Part shown: piece by piece, positions 1-9,698 of the stretch
Numbering within the stretch: position 1 is the first letter of the stretch
Layout of the letters: each line of letters begins with the position of its first letter
Assembly (NCBI RefSeq): GCF_918797505.1
Contig: NC_092795.1
Location: 27,887,131-27,951,130 of the forward strand
Direction: 5' to 3'
Origin: Bemisia tabaci
Taxonomy: Eukaryota; Arthropoda; Insecta; Hemiptera; Aleyrodidae
Length of the DNA: 64,000 bases
Translations under genes and position numbers: made by a program
The notes under the pieces: model-generated
What the model was told of the DNA's origin: nothing
The model's database searches: none
The model's input: the letters and a program-made list of their open reading frames with translations, nothing else

Positions 1-161
1 AGTTGATACCAAAGACACCGAAGTGCAGCTCAAAGACTTGAAAGACGGTATTCAGTACGAGGCTGTTGTCAAAGCGGGCAACCAGTTTGGAACATCAGCC
101 CTTTCAGAGACTGTGCGCTTCACCACCAGTGATAAATACATCACTTCTTCGTCATCTCTAG
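1..161 (+). CDS. Gene A, exon: end of a fibronectin type III domain (partial)
   Basis: The frame starting at base 2 is open and reads as the last strands of a fibronectin type III domain: YEAVVKAGNQFGTSALSE, then a V-x-F-T-T ending. The Y-x-A-x-V-x-A-x-N pattern and the G-S-x-x-S-E stretch are typical of FNIII F and G strands. A Ser-rich linker follows. The exon ends CTAG|GTAATG, leaving phase 1. The window begins inside the gene, so the rest of the ectodomain lies upstream. This domain lies directly before the membrane segment encoded by the exon at 917, so it is the membrane-proximal extracellular domain. The family is uncertain; see the tail exons. Confidence 0.85.
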
Positions 162-835
162 GTAATGACTTCTAAAAATTTTCTGTAGAAAAAAATAAAA
201 ATAAATTTAAAAAAAAAGGAAATAAATAGCAGGAATGCAAGTAGGTATGTTATAATTTATTCTGAATGACTAAATGTTTCTTATGATGGATATTGTCTTG
301 GCCAATCAAGTTCTAATATTTCAGTTTTGAGCTTCTCAAATGTACTAAATATTTTACATATCTGTTTATTTAAACATTTCGGGCTTTTGAAAGAAGCGGT
401 AGTCCATGTCTCAATCTATAATATAATATCATAAGAGTAAAGCTTAATGCCTGAGGCGTGGAGCACTTCGAGGGTCAGAAGGTGTTCAGCTTTTGCAGCT
501 CTAAAGGGGCTTTCATTTTAGTAATTAGATAATTAATCGAGAATTTTCCTGTGGTTTTTCTGAACCAACCTCCGCTTTCATCCAGTGATTTCATACAACT
601 CAGTTAATTACTTGTTTGGTTTCAGCACTGAAATATGTTGGCACTTGCAAACATTTTAAAAGAGCAAAAACGAAAGCGTCTTAATTAAAAAATATTGTCT
701 TAATTTCTCTTCATGGCCTTTGGAAATAATGAATTTCCCCCTATTTCATCTGGTAAAAATTCAAGATTTTTCAACATAGGAACTCACTGCTGTGAAATGA
801 AAATACCTAAAACTGCTAAAATTTCTCACTTTCAG
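162..835 (+). other. Gene A intron (up to the candidate microexon)
   Basis: The intron starts GTAATG at 162 and ends in a pyrimidine-rich ...TTTCTCACTTTCAG at 835. It is AT-rich and I see no gene or repeat element inside it. Confidence 0.75.
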
Positions 836-847
836 CTATTCAAGGAA
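836..847 (+). CDS. Gene A, candidate 12-nt microexon (juxtamembrane)
   Basis: The 12 bases CTATTCAAGGAA sit between a good acceptor (TTTCTCACTTTCAG) and an excellent donor (GTAAGT at 848). Flanking exons are in phase 1 on both sides. Including it therefore changes only the linker, replacing one residue with five: the join reads SSSSL-AIQGK-DGHNM with it and SSSSL-E-DGHNM without it. Both forms keep the frame. The splice signals are seen directly; use of the exon is inferred. Confidence 0.5.
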
Positions 848-916
848 GTAAGTTTCTCATGAAAATATGTTTTTCCCTAATTTTTCTTCTTTAATGATGG
901 TTTTTTTTCTGTCTAG

Positions 917-1101
917 AAGATGGTCATAATATGGGCACAACATTTGGCGTAATAACAGCTTTACTAATAGTCGGTGCACTTATCGGAGGTGCTGTTTGGT
1001 TTGCGCGGTCTAGAAATTTACTTGGACATAAATTTGGACCCAATGGTGTTGCTTTTGAAAACCCAAGTTACCTCCGCGAAGTCAATATGGATAATATTCA
1101 G
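917..1101 (+). CDS. Gene A, exon: transmembrane segment and start of cytoplasmic tail
   Basis: The exon follows TTTTTCTGTCTAG and ends ATTCAG|GTATGT. It encodes a hydrophobic helix (GVITALLIVGALIGGAVWF) with a GxxxG-like LIGGA face, then a basic stop-transfer ARSR, so the protein is type I. The tail carries FENPSY, a canonical FxNPxY clathrin/PTB-adaptor signal about 20 residues after the membrane. FNIII plus TM plus FxNPxY fits an endocytic or sorting receptor. Human SorLA has an FANSHY motif at a similar place after membrane-proximal FNIII domains, but the rest of the tail is not obviously similar, so that is only a suggestion. Confidence 0.9.
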
Positions 1102-2180
1102 GTATGTTCAGTGCTGTATGCATTTTCAGTCCTTATTACTTTTTAAGGAAAGTATCCATAGAATTCTTCATGATCAGCAAGATTCATGAAAAAAGAGAAC
1201 GGAGAATAATTTAATCAGCCAAAAAACATAGTTTAATAACAACTTAGTCCGGAGGAAGGCTGCTACAAAATAAAAAAGTCTTATGCAAAAAAACCTGGAT
1301 GTCTCAAATTAATGACAAGCTCATTTTCAACGGAAAAAGGAAGCTAAAAACCAAGTTATTGATGCCCTGTTATTGCGAGAATGAGACTGATTAAAAAGTA
1401 AACGGACCCAATGAGGAAAAGAGGGAGAATAAAGCCCACCTTCTTTTTTATTTGCTATTTTTTCAAAACGCAGCTTTTTGTTTGCATTTCTTGGAGTAGT
1501 GGATAGAGCATGTCCCTTAAAATTTAATGTGGTCAGAAAATAGAGGATGCAAAATGAGTCTAATGTAAATTGGAACAACCATATTTCAGAGATTAATTTT
1601 TCATTATTTGCCACAAAAAAACACAACAATTAAAAAAACTAACTATTTGGGAACAATTTAAATTTTGAGAACAAAAAATTGCAAAATTGAAAAAAATGTA
1701 GTCAAACATTTGAAACAATTTTATCAGTAGAATGAATGAAATAGTATTTGTAATCATATATCCTCCTAACTTCATTCAACTTGAAATAAAAGGTTTATTG
1801 AAGAATAATCAGGCAAAATTAATCAGCATAATTAGGAATACATAATAATGTATTCCTAATTTTGCTCTCACGAAAAAAGAAATGGATGATGCTTTTCAGC
1901 TTAACCCATTGAATTTAACAGACGGCTGCAGCCTAATAGTTGAAACTATATTTGGATTTGTCGGCAACATGAGACAAGACACAGTAAGCCCTATCTGCCT
2001 TGTAATAAATATATCAATTTTCGATGTCTTTCCACTGAAGTGTATTTCCAATAAGGTCATGTGCTGGAGGATGGATAAGTTGTTTTCATCCTAAGTTTTT
2101 AGTTAGAAAAGTTTTAGAATATATTTTCTATGAAAATCCCTCTCCGCCACAATAAGCTTAAAAACCTCTCTCTTTTTCAG
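1102..2180 (+). other. Gene A last intron
   Basis: It begins GTATGT and ends in CTCTCTCTTTTTCAG. It is AT-rich and unremarkable except for a 13-bp perfect hairpin at 1831-1860. Confidence 0.8.
1831..1860. repeat. 13-bp perfect inverted repeat in gene A intron
   Basis: ATTAGGAATACAT at 1831-1843 is perfectly complementary to 1848-1860 around a 4-base AT loop. It could be the core of a tiny MITE or chance in AT-rich DNA. Confidence 0.55.
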
Positions 2181-2351
2181 TCAAGTCAAGGAGGTGACAA
2201 TCACATTAGTTCAAATGGGACTCTGAACACACCGAATTGGAAGAACGAACAACTGCACGTGCCTTCGATGGCGACAGAAGTTCCTCCAACTCTCTACGAA
2301 GAATTGAAACTCGGCAGTGAAGGAGCCGGCTTTAAAAGACTGAAACCGTAA
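2181..2351 (+). CDS. Gene A, terminal exon: C-terminal cytoplasmic tail
   Basis: It opens in phase 0 after CTCTTTTTCAG and runs 56 codons to TAA at 2349-2351. The tail contains a Thr/Asn-rich linker, then PPTLYEELKLG, where YEEL fits the YxxPhi AP-adaptor signal, and it ends GAGFKRLKP. With FENPSY in the previous exon the tail holds two different internalisation or sorting motifs. The whole cytoplasmic region is about 90 residues, with no kinase or phosphatase domain. Confidence 0.9.
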   Translation, partial: SSQGGDNHISSNGTLNTPNWKNEQLHVPSMATEVPPTLYEELKLGSEGAGFKRLKP

Positions 2352-5319
2352 ACTTGAAAAATAGTAATGCTGTGATTGAGGACAAAAGCTCTGCTCGATG
2401 ATGTTGACAGATGTCAGAGCTGCAGTCAGCTAAGACCGGGTAGAATGCCCCTGCTCATCTGGAATGTAATTTGGTGCAAACGAGTCAAAAATTGTACCCA
2501 CCCTCCAGAAATTCAGTCAAAATCATACCTCAATGTTGGTGTGAAGATAATGTATTTCTGCAAATTTTGACAAAAGGGGGAAATGAGTCTTGATGTTCTT
2601 CAAAAACAAAATGCTTCCGTTTAAAAAATCTCAGCTGAACTTTCTCAAAAATGTCCCATTATTGAAGAATGAGCCACTTATTTCCTCATTGAAAACAAGT
2701 ATACCAGAAACTAATAAAAAAAATAGGCATATCAAAATCCGAATCTTTAGAGCTCAGATTTTAGTAGTCTCTCTGAGAACTACCACAAGTTTGAAAATAA
2801 GTATGTGTTGATGAATGAAAGTGTTGTGAATTGTGAGTTGGCTTGAAAATTTATTTTTCACTTTGATCAAGCAACAAATTTTAAATATCTTGATAGACAC
2901 GCTGGGATTAAGTGTCTAAAACTGACTTGCAAGAAATTTGTGTTGGTGAATATAATTTGAAAGGATTTGTAATTTTACTTCAACAAAAAAAATTCTTTAT
3001 TTTTACAAAACAATTTTTACGTTTTTCTTAGAAAATTTTCCAAGACAGCAATATTTTATACTTTAATGGTGAAACTCCAAGTACAGATTCCTGTTGTATG
3101 CAACTTCTCTGTTGCTCTCTTTGATCAGTGTAGATACGTAGCTTTGATCCTCAATTAAAAACCATCTATGGGTGAGAGAGCAGCTATGGAAGTTTATTGC
3201 ATCTGCAACAATTTTTTGCTTAATTTGATGGGTCTCAATGCTGTGGTGCATTTATAGTGTTTCCTAAAGTCTAGGAAGAGGTTAATGGCGAATTTTCAAG
3301 TGACCAATGAGATTTAAGGGGGCTTATCAATGTGAGGAAACTTCCCACTTTTCAAGTGTATGAGTTTTGGGTACTTTTTGACATAATTGTTAATGTCAAG
3401 CATCCATTTTATCCAATTACTTTTGTCGGTATTAATAGGTTTAAGAACGATATTTTCAACAGTTGAGGAATAGAAAATTGGTCAGGGCAAGTGATATAAA
3501 AGTTTGAACTGTCTACAGAAGCGACTAAGATAGAGTCTGCGTTCCAAGAGACAGTTCATTCATTCCGTCAAAATACATGAGAGGCGTTAATGCTCTTTGT
3601 CAATGTAGAATAGTCCAAGCAGTTGTTTCCCCCTTCTCTACCAAAAAACATATTGTTCATTAAAGCAAACCCGGAGACTTATTCTATATCGATAAAGGAT
3701 TGGAAATTTGTAGGTTTTCGGCTAGTTTTAGCTTTAATTCAGATCTGTCTCTATTATGTTTTGTTGAGTCAAAGTGATGGATCTCATGAATCTCTTAATC
3801 ATACCCTGACCTAAAGAGGTTGCTAAGATGAATATTAAGTGTATTGAAGAACACTATTCATTTCTGAACAGTAATGGGTCACTTGTCTAGCGTAGTAGAA
3901 CAAAACATCACATGTCCTCTCTTCAAAATCTACGCAGAAAACGATTCACACAGTGAGAAGTTTTGAAATCAATTCCTAAACGAGATATTTACAGTATTTT
4001 CAACACAAATCAAATGGAACTTAAATTATACCTATGACATCATTTGTATTTTTGGTAATTAACCAGTGTTAATTGAATACACTTATATCTTGTGTTGGAG
4101 TAGATTTCCAGATTTCCCCTAGAATGACTCGTTTTCCTAGTAAAATCTTGAAGCGGAAACATGTTGCGCAGTGCTTTAGTTTATACCTTGCTCAGTGGTC
4201 CATTACTTATTTAGAAATTTAATTTACAGAACGAATTTTGATTTATTCCCATTCGCTTTCCATTTCTTAACTCAGTAATTTTTGCACTCCCATTCATTGT
4301 AGAATCTCATATTTCTGTTATCTATTTCACCTGAAAAAACATGAATTAAATTTTTGGATTCTACATATTCCAAGAAATATCCTAGATTTCAGGATACAGT
4401 TCTAACTAACGTAGGAAACATTGCGGAACTTTGATGGTGTCTCTATTTTGATTGATGTTCTTTTTTTTTAAGTCTCTCTCCTAAAATGTTAAAGTCTTTC
4501 CCTTGGGATAGTTGAAGCTTTTTAAAAACAAGTTCAATATTTTTTCTTTTTTCTTTCTGTCAAGATTGTTTTTTTATAGAAACTTAATGAAGGTATACAC
4601 ACGGAGAAACAGTGCTGTATTCTCCCTAGGCATTTTGTCAGATGATGTAGTAATTTTTCATCATCAAAATGTATCTGTGACTGGACTCGGTATTTTAAGT
4701 AACACCAGAAAACTCTCAGTTTATAGTCTTAAAGTGCCGAGTTCACTTGTGGAACCGATATTAATCACATCAAATTTATTTAGGTCGCAAAATCACTGCA
4801 TTAGGTTAACCTTTGAGATTAATTATTTTAAGTGCTCACCCCCAAGCAGTGGTAACTCCTGGGATTTAAAACTCTAGGCATCTCTTGTTTGACTATGTTT
4901 TTGACTATGTTTTCCCAACGCAATGCCGAACAACAGTAATGACTTGAATATATCATTAATTTTGACCTTTTTATACGAAGAGTTAGCCCATGAACGATTC
5001 TAATATCATCTGAAATCTTAGTACCTCATTTTGATTTTGTAAGGCGTAACTTTTTATGTGTCAGTAATCATGGGAGGCAATCATGCTTTGTATTCGAGCT
5101 TTCAATTGTAAAAAGACAGGTTGCACTACCAAAAAATCATTGCATACCTGTAATTTTTTTCGTATTTATGGTGAGACCAAAAAACAGGTATGCAGCTTAG
5201 AAGTGATCCTCCTGTCTTTCTCTTTATTTTAAGTATCAACAAAACACAATTGATCATTCAACTTTGCTTAATTTTCCTCACCTCTCTGGAAATATACCAG
5301 AAGAATTTGTTCAAAATTA
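2352..5319 (+). other. Gene A 3'UTR, then intergenic DNA
   Basis: No coding exon can be supported here. The first good poly(A) signal after the gene A stop is AATAAA at 2713-2718, about 360 bases downstream; longer 3'UTRs are possible. ORFs in this stretch look random. Confidence 0.5.
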
Positions 5320-5631
5320 TCAGTTCATCGCTCCTAAAAAATTTCGAAACACTCTAATCGAGTAATGGAGTTTTTTATTTTCACCATCCTGACGAATTTT
5401 TATTTGCCGATCCCTTACTAAGGATCCTAAAAGATCTCCAACAACTGGTTTTCCTCCCTTCTTTAATTTTGAAAAGTTCATATCTAATTCTTTTTGGTTT
5501 AGCTGAAATACTTGCAATTGTTGAGTTTTTGTTGTAGTTGTTTTGGTTCCTCTTCTGCATAAAGAAATCGTAGTCAATAATTGAAACCTAAGTTCATCAG
5601 GAGTAGTTGCTGCTGAGGGTTGACTTGACAT
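5320..5631 (-). CDS. Candidate 103-residue protein, unrecognised
   Basis: The ORF starts MSSQPSAATTPDELRF and ends at TGA (5322-5320). The composition looks protein-like: an acidic/hydrophobic helix (DELRFQLLTTISL), a Thr/Gln-rich linker, then KKGGKPVVGDLLGSLVRD followed by an alternating QIKIRQDGENKKLHYSIR that would make a beta-hairpin. This helix-then-hairpin order is compatible with a winged-helix-like fold, but that is inference. A minus-strand AATAAA (complement of 22-27 in the 5200 block, about 5227-5222) lies about 95 bases after the stop. I do not recognise the family; it may be an orphan gene, a retrocopy or chance. Confidence 0.35.
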   Translation of the reverse strand: MSSQPSAATTPDELRFQLLTTISLCRRGTKTTTTKTQQLQVFQLNQKELDMNFSKLKKGGKPVVGDLLGSLVRDRQIKIRQDGENKKLHYSIRVFRNFLGAMN

Positions 5632-7721
5632 ACACCATCAAATTATCTGGTAGTATCTCTCATGAGCTTTATGCAGAGTGATCCGTCCGCATATTTTCAC
5701 TCAAAGTTACAAATATGCACTTTCATAAGATGGGTCGTTATTTTAGTGATAATTACTAGTAGCCGTAAGTTTTTCTTGTAAAAGTTTATATTTGTTGAGT
5801 AACTAACTAGAGTTAGTTTTAGTGTACAATATAAATATTGTAAATAAGCTGTCAACCAATTTTCTATTTATTTATTTGTTTGTTGTTTTCTATGATTTGT
5901 CTAGGTTTATCTTAGTTGTACATAGCTGTGTAATTCATGTCTGCTGAGTAGGTCCGTTACGTTCTTAGACCTCTAAAAGAGTGTTATTTTTCTATTTTAA
6001 ATCGAAGCTGTTACGTTTATTTATTTGTTTATTTTTTCTTTTGATTTTAAGGTCAAACGAAATTGGTCTGAGAGCTGGTTGGTTAGTCAGGTTTGTCACT
6101 TAAATGTAGTATCAAGTAGATTGGAGTTCAAATGGAACCAAAGGTTGCATAAAAGTTACGTGGGGTTGTTTTACAGACCGAGTCCTCTCGTTCTTCTTAA
6201 GAGTAGGTTTAGGGCGTAAACAAATTTAATGAGCTTATTGCTATTCTATGTTGCATCATCAAAGCCACTGGATCAAAGATTCAATAAGGCTTCAAGTAGT
6301 TGGCGTTCATTGCAATGAAAAGAGATCGTTACGATCAGTACACTGAGGATTAGCATGAATTTTATCTGCGATCAAAAATCATTTGAATCAAATTTTTATC
6401 AGTGGCGATACCGTGAATTGAACAAAGACTAGTTACACAATACATCGCTTGATTCTTAAGGATTGGCTTTCATGCTACATTTTGTTTGTCAACGGTTCAT
6501 ATCTACGAATTCTATGTGTTTCTTATCCTGAAAATTGATGAGTCAAATCCAGATATGTTTAGAAAGTGGCTATACTTTTTTTTCTTTCATTGACGTAACA
6601 GGAAAATCTTAATTTTCATTGTTAAATATTAATTCACTGAACAAATGATAAAAGTTTACCCCCTAAACAAAGTGGTAGAATGGTAGCAATCTAATGTTTT
6701 ACTTGCGTTTACGGTGCATCAAACATCTTCCCTAGCATTTTTTCAAAGTATCTTAATTTCATTGAAGAAAACCAAAAAATCACTTCATTTAAAATCCGTG
6801 TTACAGCTCATATGAGTTGTGGAGATTGAATATTGAGCCATTCATCACATTCCATGTAAAATTCTTCTCAAACAGTTGTTTGAGTTTTGATTTATTCCTT
6901 CCTATTTGAGTCAGCACTTCGAAACCAAACTTAATCTACATTCAAAGTGCACTGACAGAACCGAAGCTTCCATGTCTGGAATTGGCTAATTGTTTTATGT
7001 ACAGTCTAAAGAGCTCATATTTTTGTACTTTATGGTCTATGTACAGCCCTCTCAAAAGCAAACATGTTCAAATTCTATCATCAGAAGAGTAAAATAAAAA
7101 AAAAATGTAATATTAAATGTATCTGATAAGTTTTTTCATTATCTCCTCTTTCTGCTTTCCCTTTCTGTTGAATCATAATGCGCATACGCAGCTTCAGCAG
7201 AATTAATGATTATCTATATGTATTTTCAAGAAAAGAGGCAATCTCTTGCGCCAGTGAGATTTGGAACTTTCCTGGGCCGCTTCCCGCGAAATTTTTTCTC
7301 GAGTGTAGCGATGCGCCTGAGGTTTATCAAAATCGATCAGTTTAAAACCTTTGACATTTCCCAATTTTTAAAAAAAAATTGAAAGGTTTTGTTCACGTGC
7401 AGTGCTAATTCCTCTGTATTGGTTTTTCGCGGTCATTCGCTCTGATCTCGCCCTGATTTTCCTGATTTTCAGGAGCATACTCTCTGATGAGGCATCAAAG
7501 TTTTATCCCACTTTCCCGGGATTTTCTCGAGAAAAAACATGTAAATCGCCAGAGTTCCAGCTATGAATATCAAAGTTTGAGCGAGCCAATTTCGCCACCG
7601 ATTGCGCGTCCGATTTATCTGGTCTAAAAAGTTCCACGAGTCCGCTGATCCGCTTAATCGGCGAAAAGAGCCCATTTGATGAACTTTCAAAGACGATCGA
7701 TTTTGACCGTTTCTCGGCCTC
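5632..7721. other. Intergenic, no gene seen
   Basis: AT-rich sequence with many short ORFs and no exon signature. A TGTAAATA (Pumilio-type) octamer near 5838 would matter only if this belongs to a long 3'UTR. The last 250 bases are richer in GC and resemble sequence just downstream of the element at 7722: a similar GAGTCCGCTG plus TTTGATGAACT block occurs near 7637 and 8308. Confidence 0.5.
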
Positions 7722-8083
7722 CCCAAGTAGCAGTGATCGTGATAAATAGCGATTTTATCGGTTGGTTATCGCGAATATATCAAGGGCAATATATCGAAAT
7801 ATTATCGCATCAAAAATTGCGATATATGGCGATTAAATCGCCATATCTCAATTTTTGGTTAGATAAAATTGTGATCAATTTTTGTCGATAAAATCGAGAT
7901 TAAATCGCCATTTATCGCGATTTTTATTTCGAGAATATCGCGATAAATTGTCGGGCGATAAAAGCGCGATTTTATCGCGATAACATCGAGGATAATCGCT
8001 CAGATGTCGATGATCCTTGCGATTTTATCCTCGATAAAATCCTCGATAATATAGCGATTTTTCTGTTGAGAAATGCTACTTGG
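7722..8083 (+). mobile_element. ATCG-rich MITE, copy 1
   Basis: Bounded by CCAAGTAGCA and its complement TGCTACTTGG (8074-8083). The body is a dense series of short self-complementary words such as ATCGCGAT, TTTATCGCGATAA and ATCGAGATT. It aligns along its length with 22289-22881, after removing an insertion in that copy, and in inverse orientation with 12564-12937. It has no coding capacity. No target duplication is evident here. Confidence 0.8.
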
Positions 8084-8552
8084 ATCGCCGAGCCTCGGGG
8101 CCATGCGCCAATGGATTCCCATATCTCAAAATTTATAGGACTCAACGCTAATCTCGAAATTTTTTTTCCGCTCAAAATCGAGGAAAATCGACAGGGGTAT
8201 GGACTTTTTCGGGAACAAAATAGAGAGTTCTCCTATCGGGCTGAAAGCAAGCTACTCCCCTTGGAAATGCCCCGCTATGTCCGATGTTGTGGTCGAAAAG
8301 CCTCCAAGAGTCCGCTGGAATGCGCGTTTGATGAACTATCATCAAAGGGTTAAAAACACCCGTTTCTAAGCGTACCTCGGCTGAGGAAGTCAGTTTGGAT
8401 TGCCAAAAAAGGCAAAGTAACAGGAATATCGTTGGTAACCGATTCGGCGCTGAGCGCCGCCCGCTGCCGCACCAAGTAACAACTGCATATATCACGGTCA
8501 TCCATATTCCGCGATGAGGAGAACTTGTAGTTTAGGGATGAAAACTATGCTA

Positions 8553-8690
8553 CTTTGCTAAGGAAAAACGCCGTGCGAATCCTTGACTGTTGCCAAATTT
8601 GTTTTTATAAACCAAAGATTTCCTGAAAAATTGAAATTTTTGTTGAAAATTAATTTTCAATTTTTCAGAGAAGTTGGTTCGTCATTCGAT
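8553..8690 (+). repeat. Fragment of a GGAAAAACGCCGT repeat family
   Basis: Shares the words GCTAAGGAAAAACGCCGT, GTTGCCAAATTT and a following AT-rich TTTTATAAA/GATAAAA block with 9920-10070, 10120-10160, 31670-31800 and 61470-61690. All copies are diverged fragments without coding capacity. Confidence 0.55.
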
Positions 8691-8751
8691 GTATCTAAAT
8701 CATCTGAAACTTCAGAGGGCTAATATTAATTGATTTCGCAATAAAATAATA

Positions 8752-9698
8752 TAAACCTATCTCTGTGTGGACGAGGCCTTTCATTTATAAGAAAAGAACG
8801 AAACAATTATGAAAGAATAAACATGAATGTGGTTTAATGATTTTAATTTCCGCCACCTCGCCAACCGCACTGTGTTTGGCGCAATGCGTGAAGTATCCAT
8901 CCAGTCTTGTAGGCGTTATGCGTCTCACGCCGACCGTTGCTGACCGCACTGTTTTTGACGCAATGCGTGAAGTATTCATGCAGTCTTGTAGGCACTATGA
9001 GTTTCATGCCAACCGCTGCTGACCGCATTACATTTGACGCAATGCGTGAAGTATTCATGGAGCCTTGTAGGCGCTAGTATGTGTTTCATGCTGACCGGCG
9101 CGCCGAGGGCTTCTCCTTTCCATCTCAAGTCCTCGTCATCATTGCTCTCTGCGCCGCGCCGCTTCAGGCCAAATTGCGTGTTCGGTTTCTCTCTCAACTA
9201 GACTAATGAAAGGCGCTGTCTCTCGTATCACCGAAAGACGAGCAAATTAGAAATTACTATACTTGGATTGCATTTTGCAAAAAGGAACCACTAGCATTGC
9301 AATTATGCTAAGATTGTGCAACTTCATCTTTTGCAATAAGATTGTGGAAATCGTGAAAAACTATGAAATTTAGATGGTAATTTTTGTCTTAAATTTACAG
9401 TTTTTAGCGAGTAAAATATATAGAAACTATTAATGGATAATCGGGTTTTTCCTCCAAGACAAAAGAAGTTGCACAATCTTAGCAACATTGCAATGCCAGT
9501 GGTTCCTTTTTGCAAAATGCAATCCACTTTAACTCAAAGGAGATAAGAGATTTTTTCGCCTTTTCTCGATTGTAATTATTTTTCTGAATCAGATTTTTTT
9601 CTTGATACCTACATTTGAAGAAGTTACAACATTTCTCGCCCCCTAAATTTGCCGCCATGGGCCGCGGCTCATGTGGCCACCCCCTAAATCCCGACCTG
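8752..9698 (-). mobile_element. hAT-like non-autonomous element, diverged copy with internal ~79-bp tandem repeats
   Basis: Reading the minus strand from 9698, the sequence starts CAGGTCGGGATT and follows the same order as the intact copy at 52681-53489: a GCGGCCCATGGCGGCAAAT block, a TCTCTTAACT-type block, then tandem units. Three units of about 79 bp lie near 8850-9085, each holding CGCAATGCGTGAAGTAT and CTTGTAGGC. The far end fades out near 8752. A separate foldback element (9265-9525) has inserted into it. Confidence 0.7.
9265..9525. mobile_element. Foldback MITE inserted in the hAT-like element, ACTT duplication
   Basis: The arms begin GGATTGCATTTTGCAAAAAG and end with the complement at 9506-9525; complementarity extends about 65 bp. 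ACTT occurs at 9261-9264 and again at 9526-9529, fitting a 4-bp target duplication. The intact relative of the host element reads continuously across the site, near 52845, which shows this is a later insertion. A related shorter element is at 20869-21015. Confidence 0.75.

Noticed and set aside
8843..9197. Minus-strand ORFs with repeating LIVPTRLHEYFTHC-like peptides
   Set aside because: The peptide repeats only reflect the 79-bp DNA tandem units of a hAT-like element; copies at 53014-53217 show the same and none forms a full protein.
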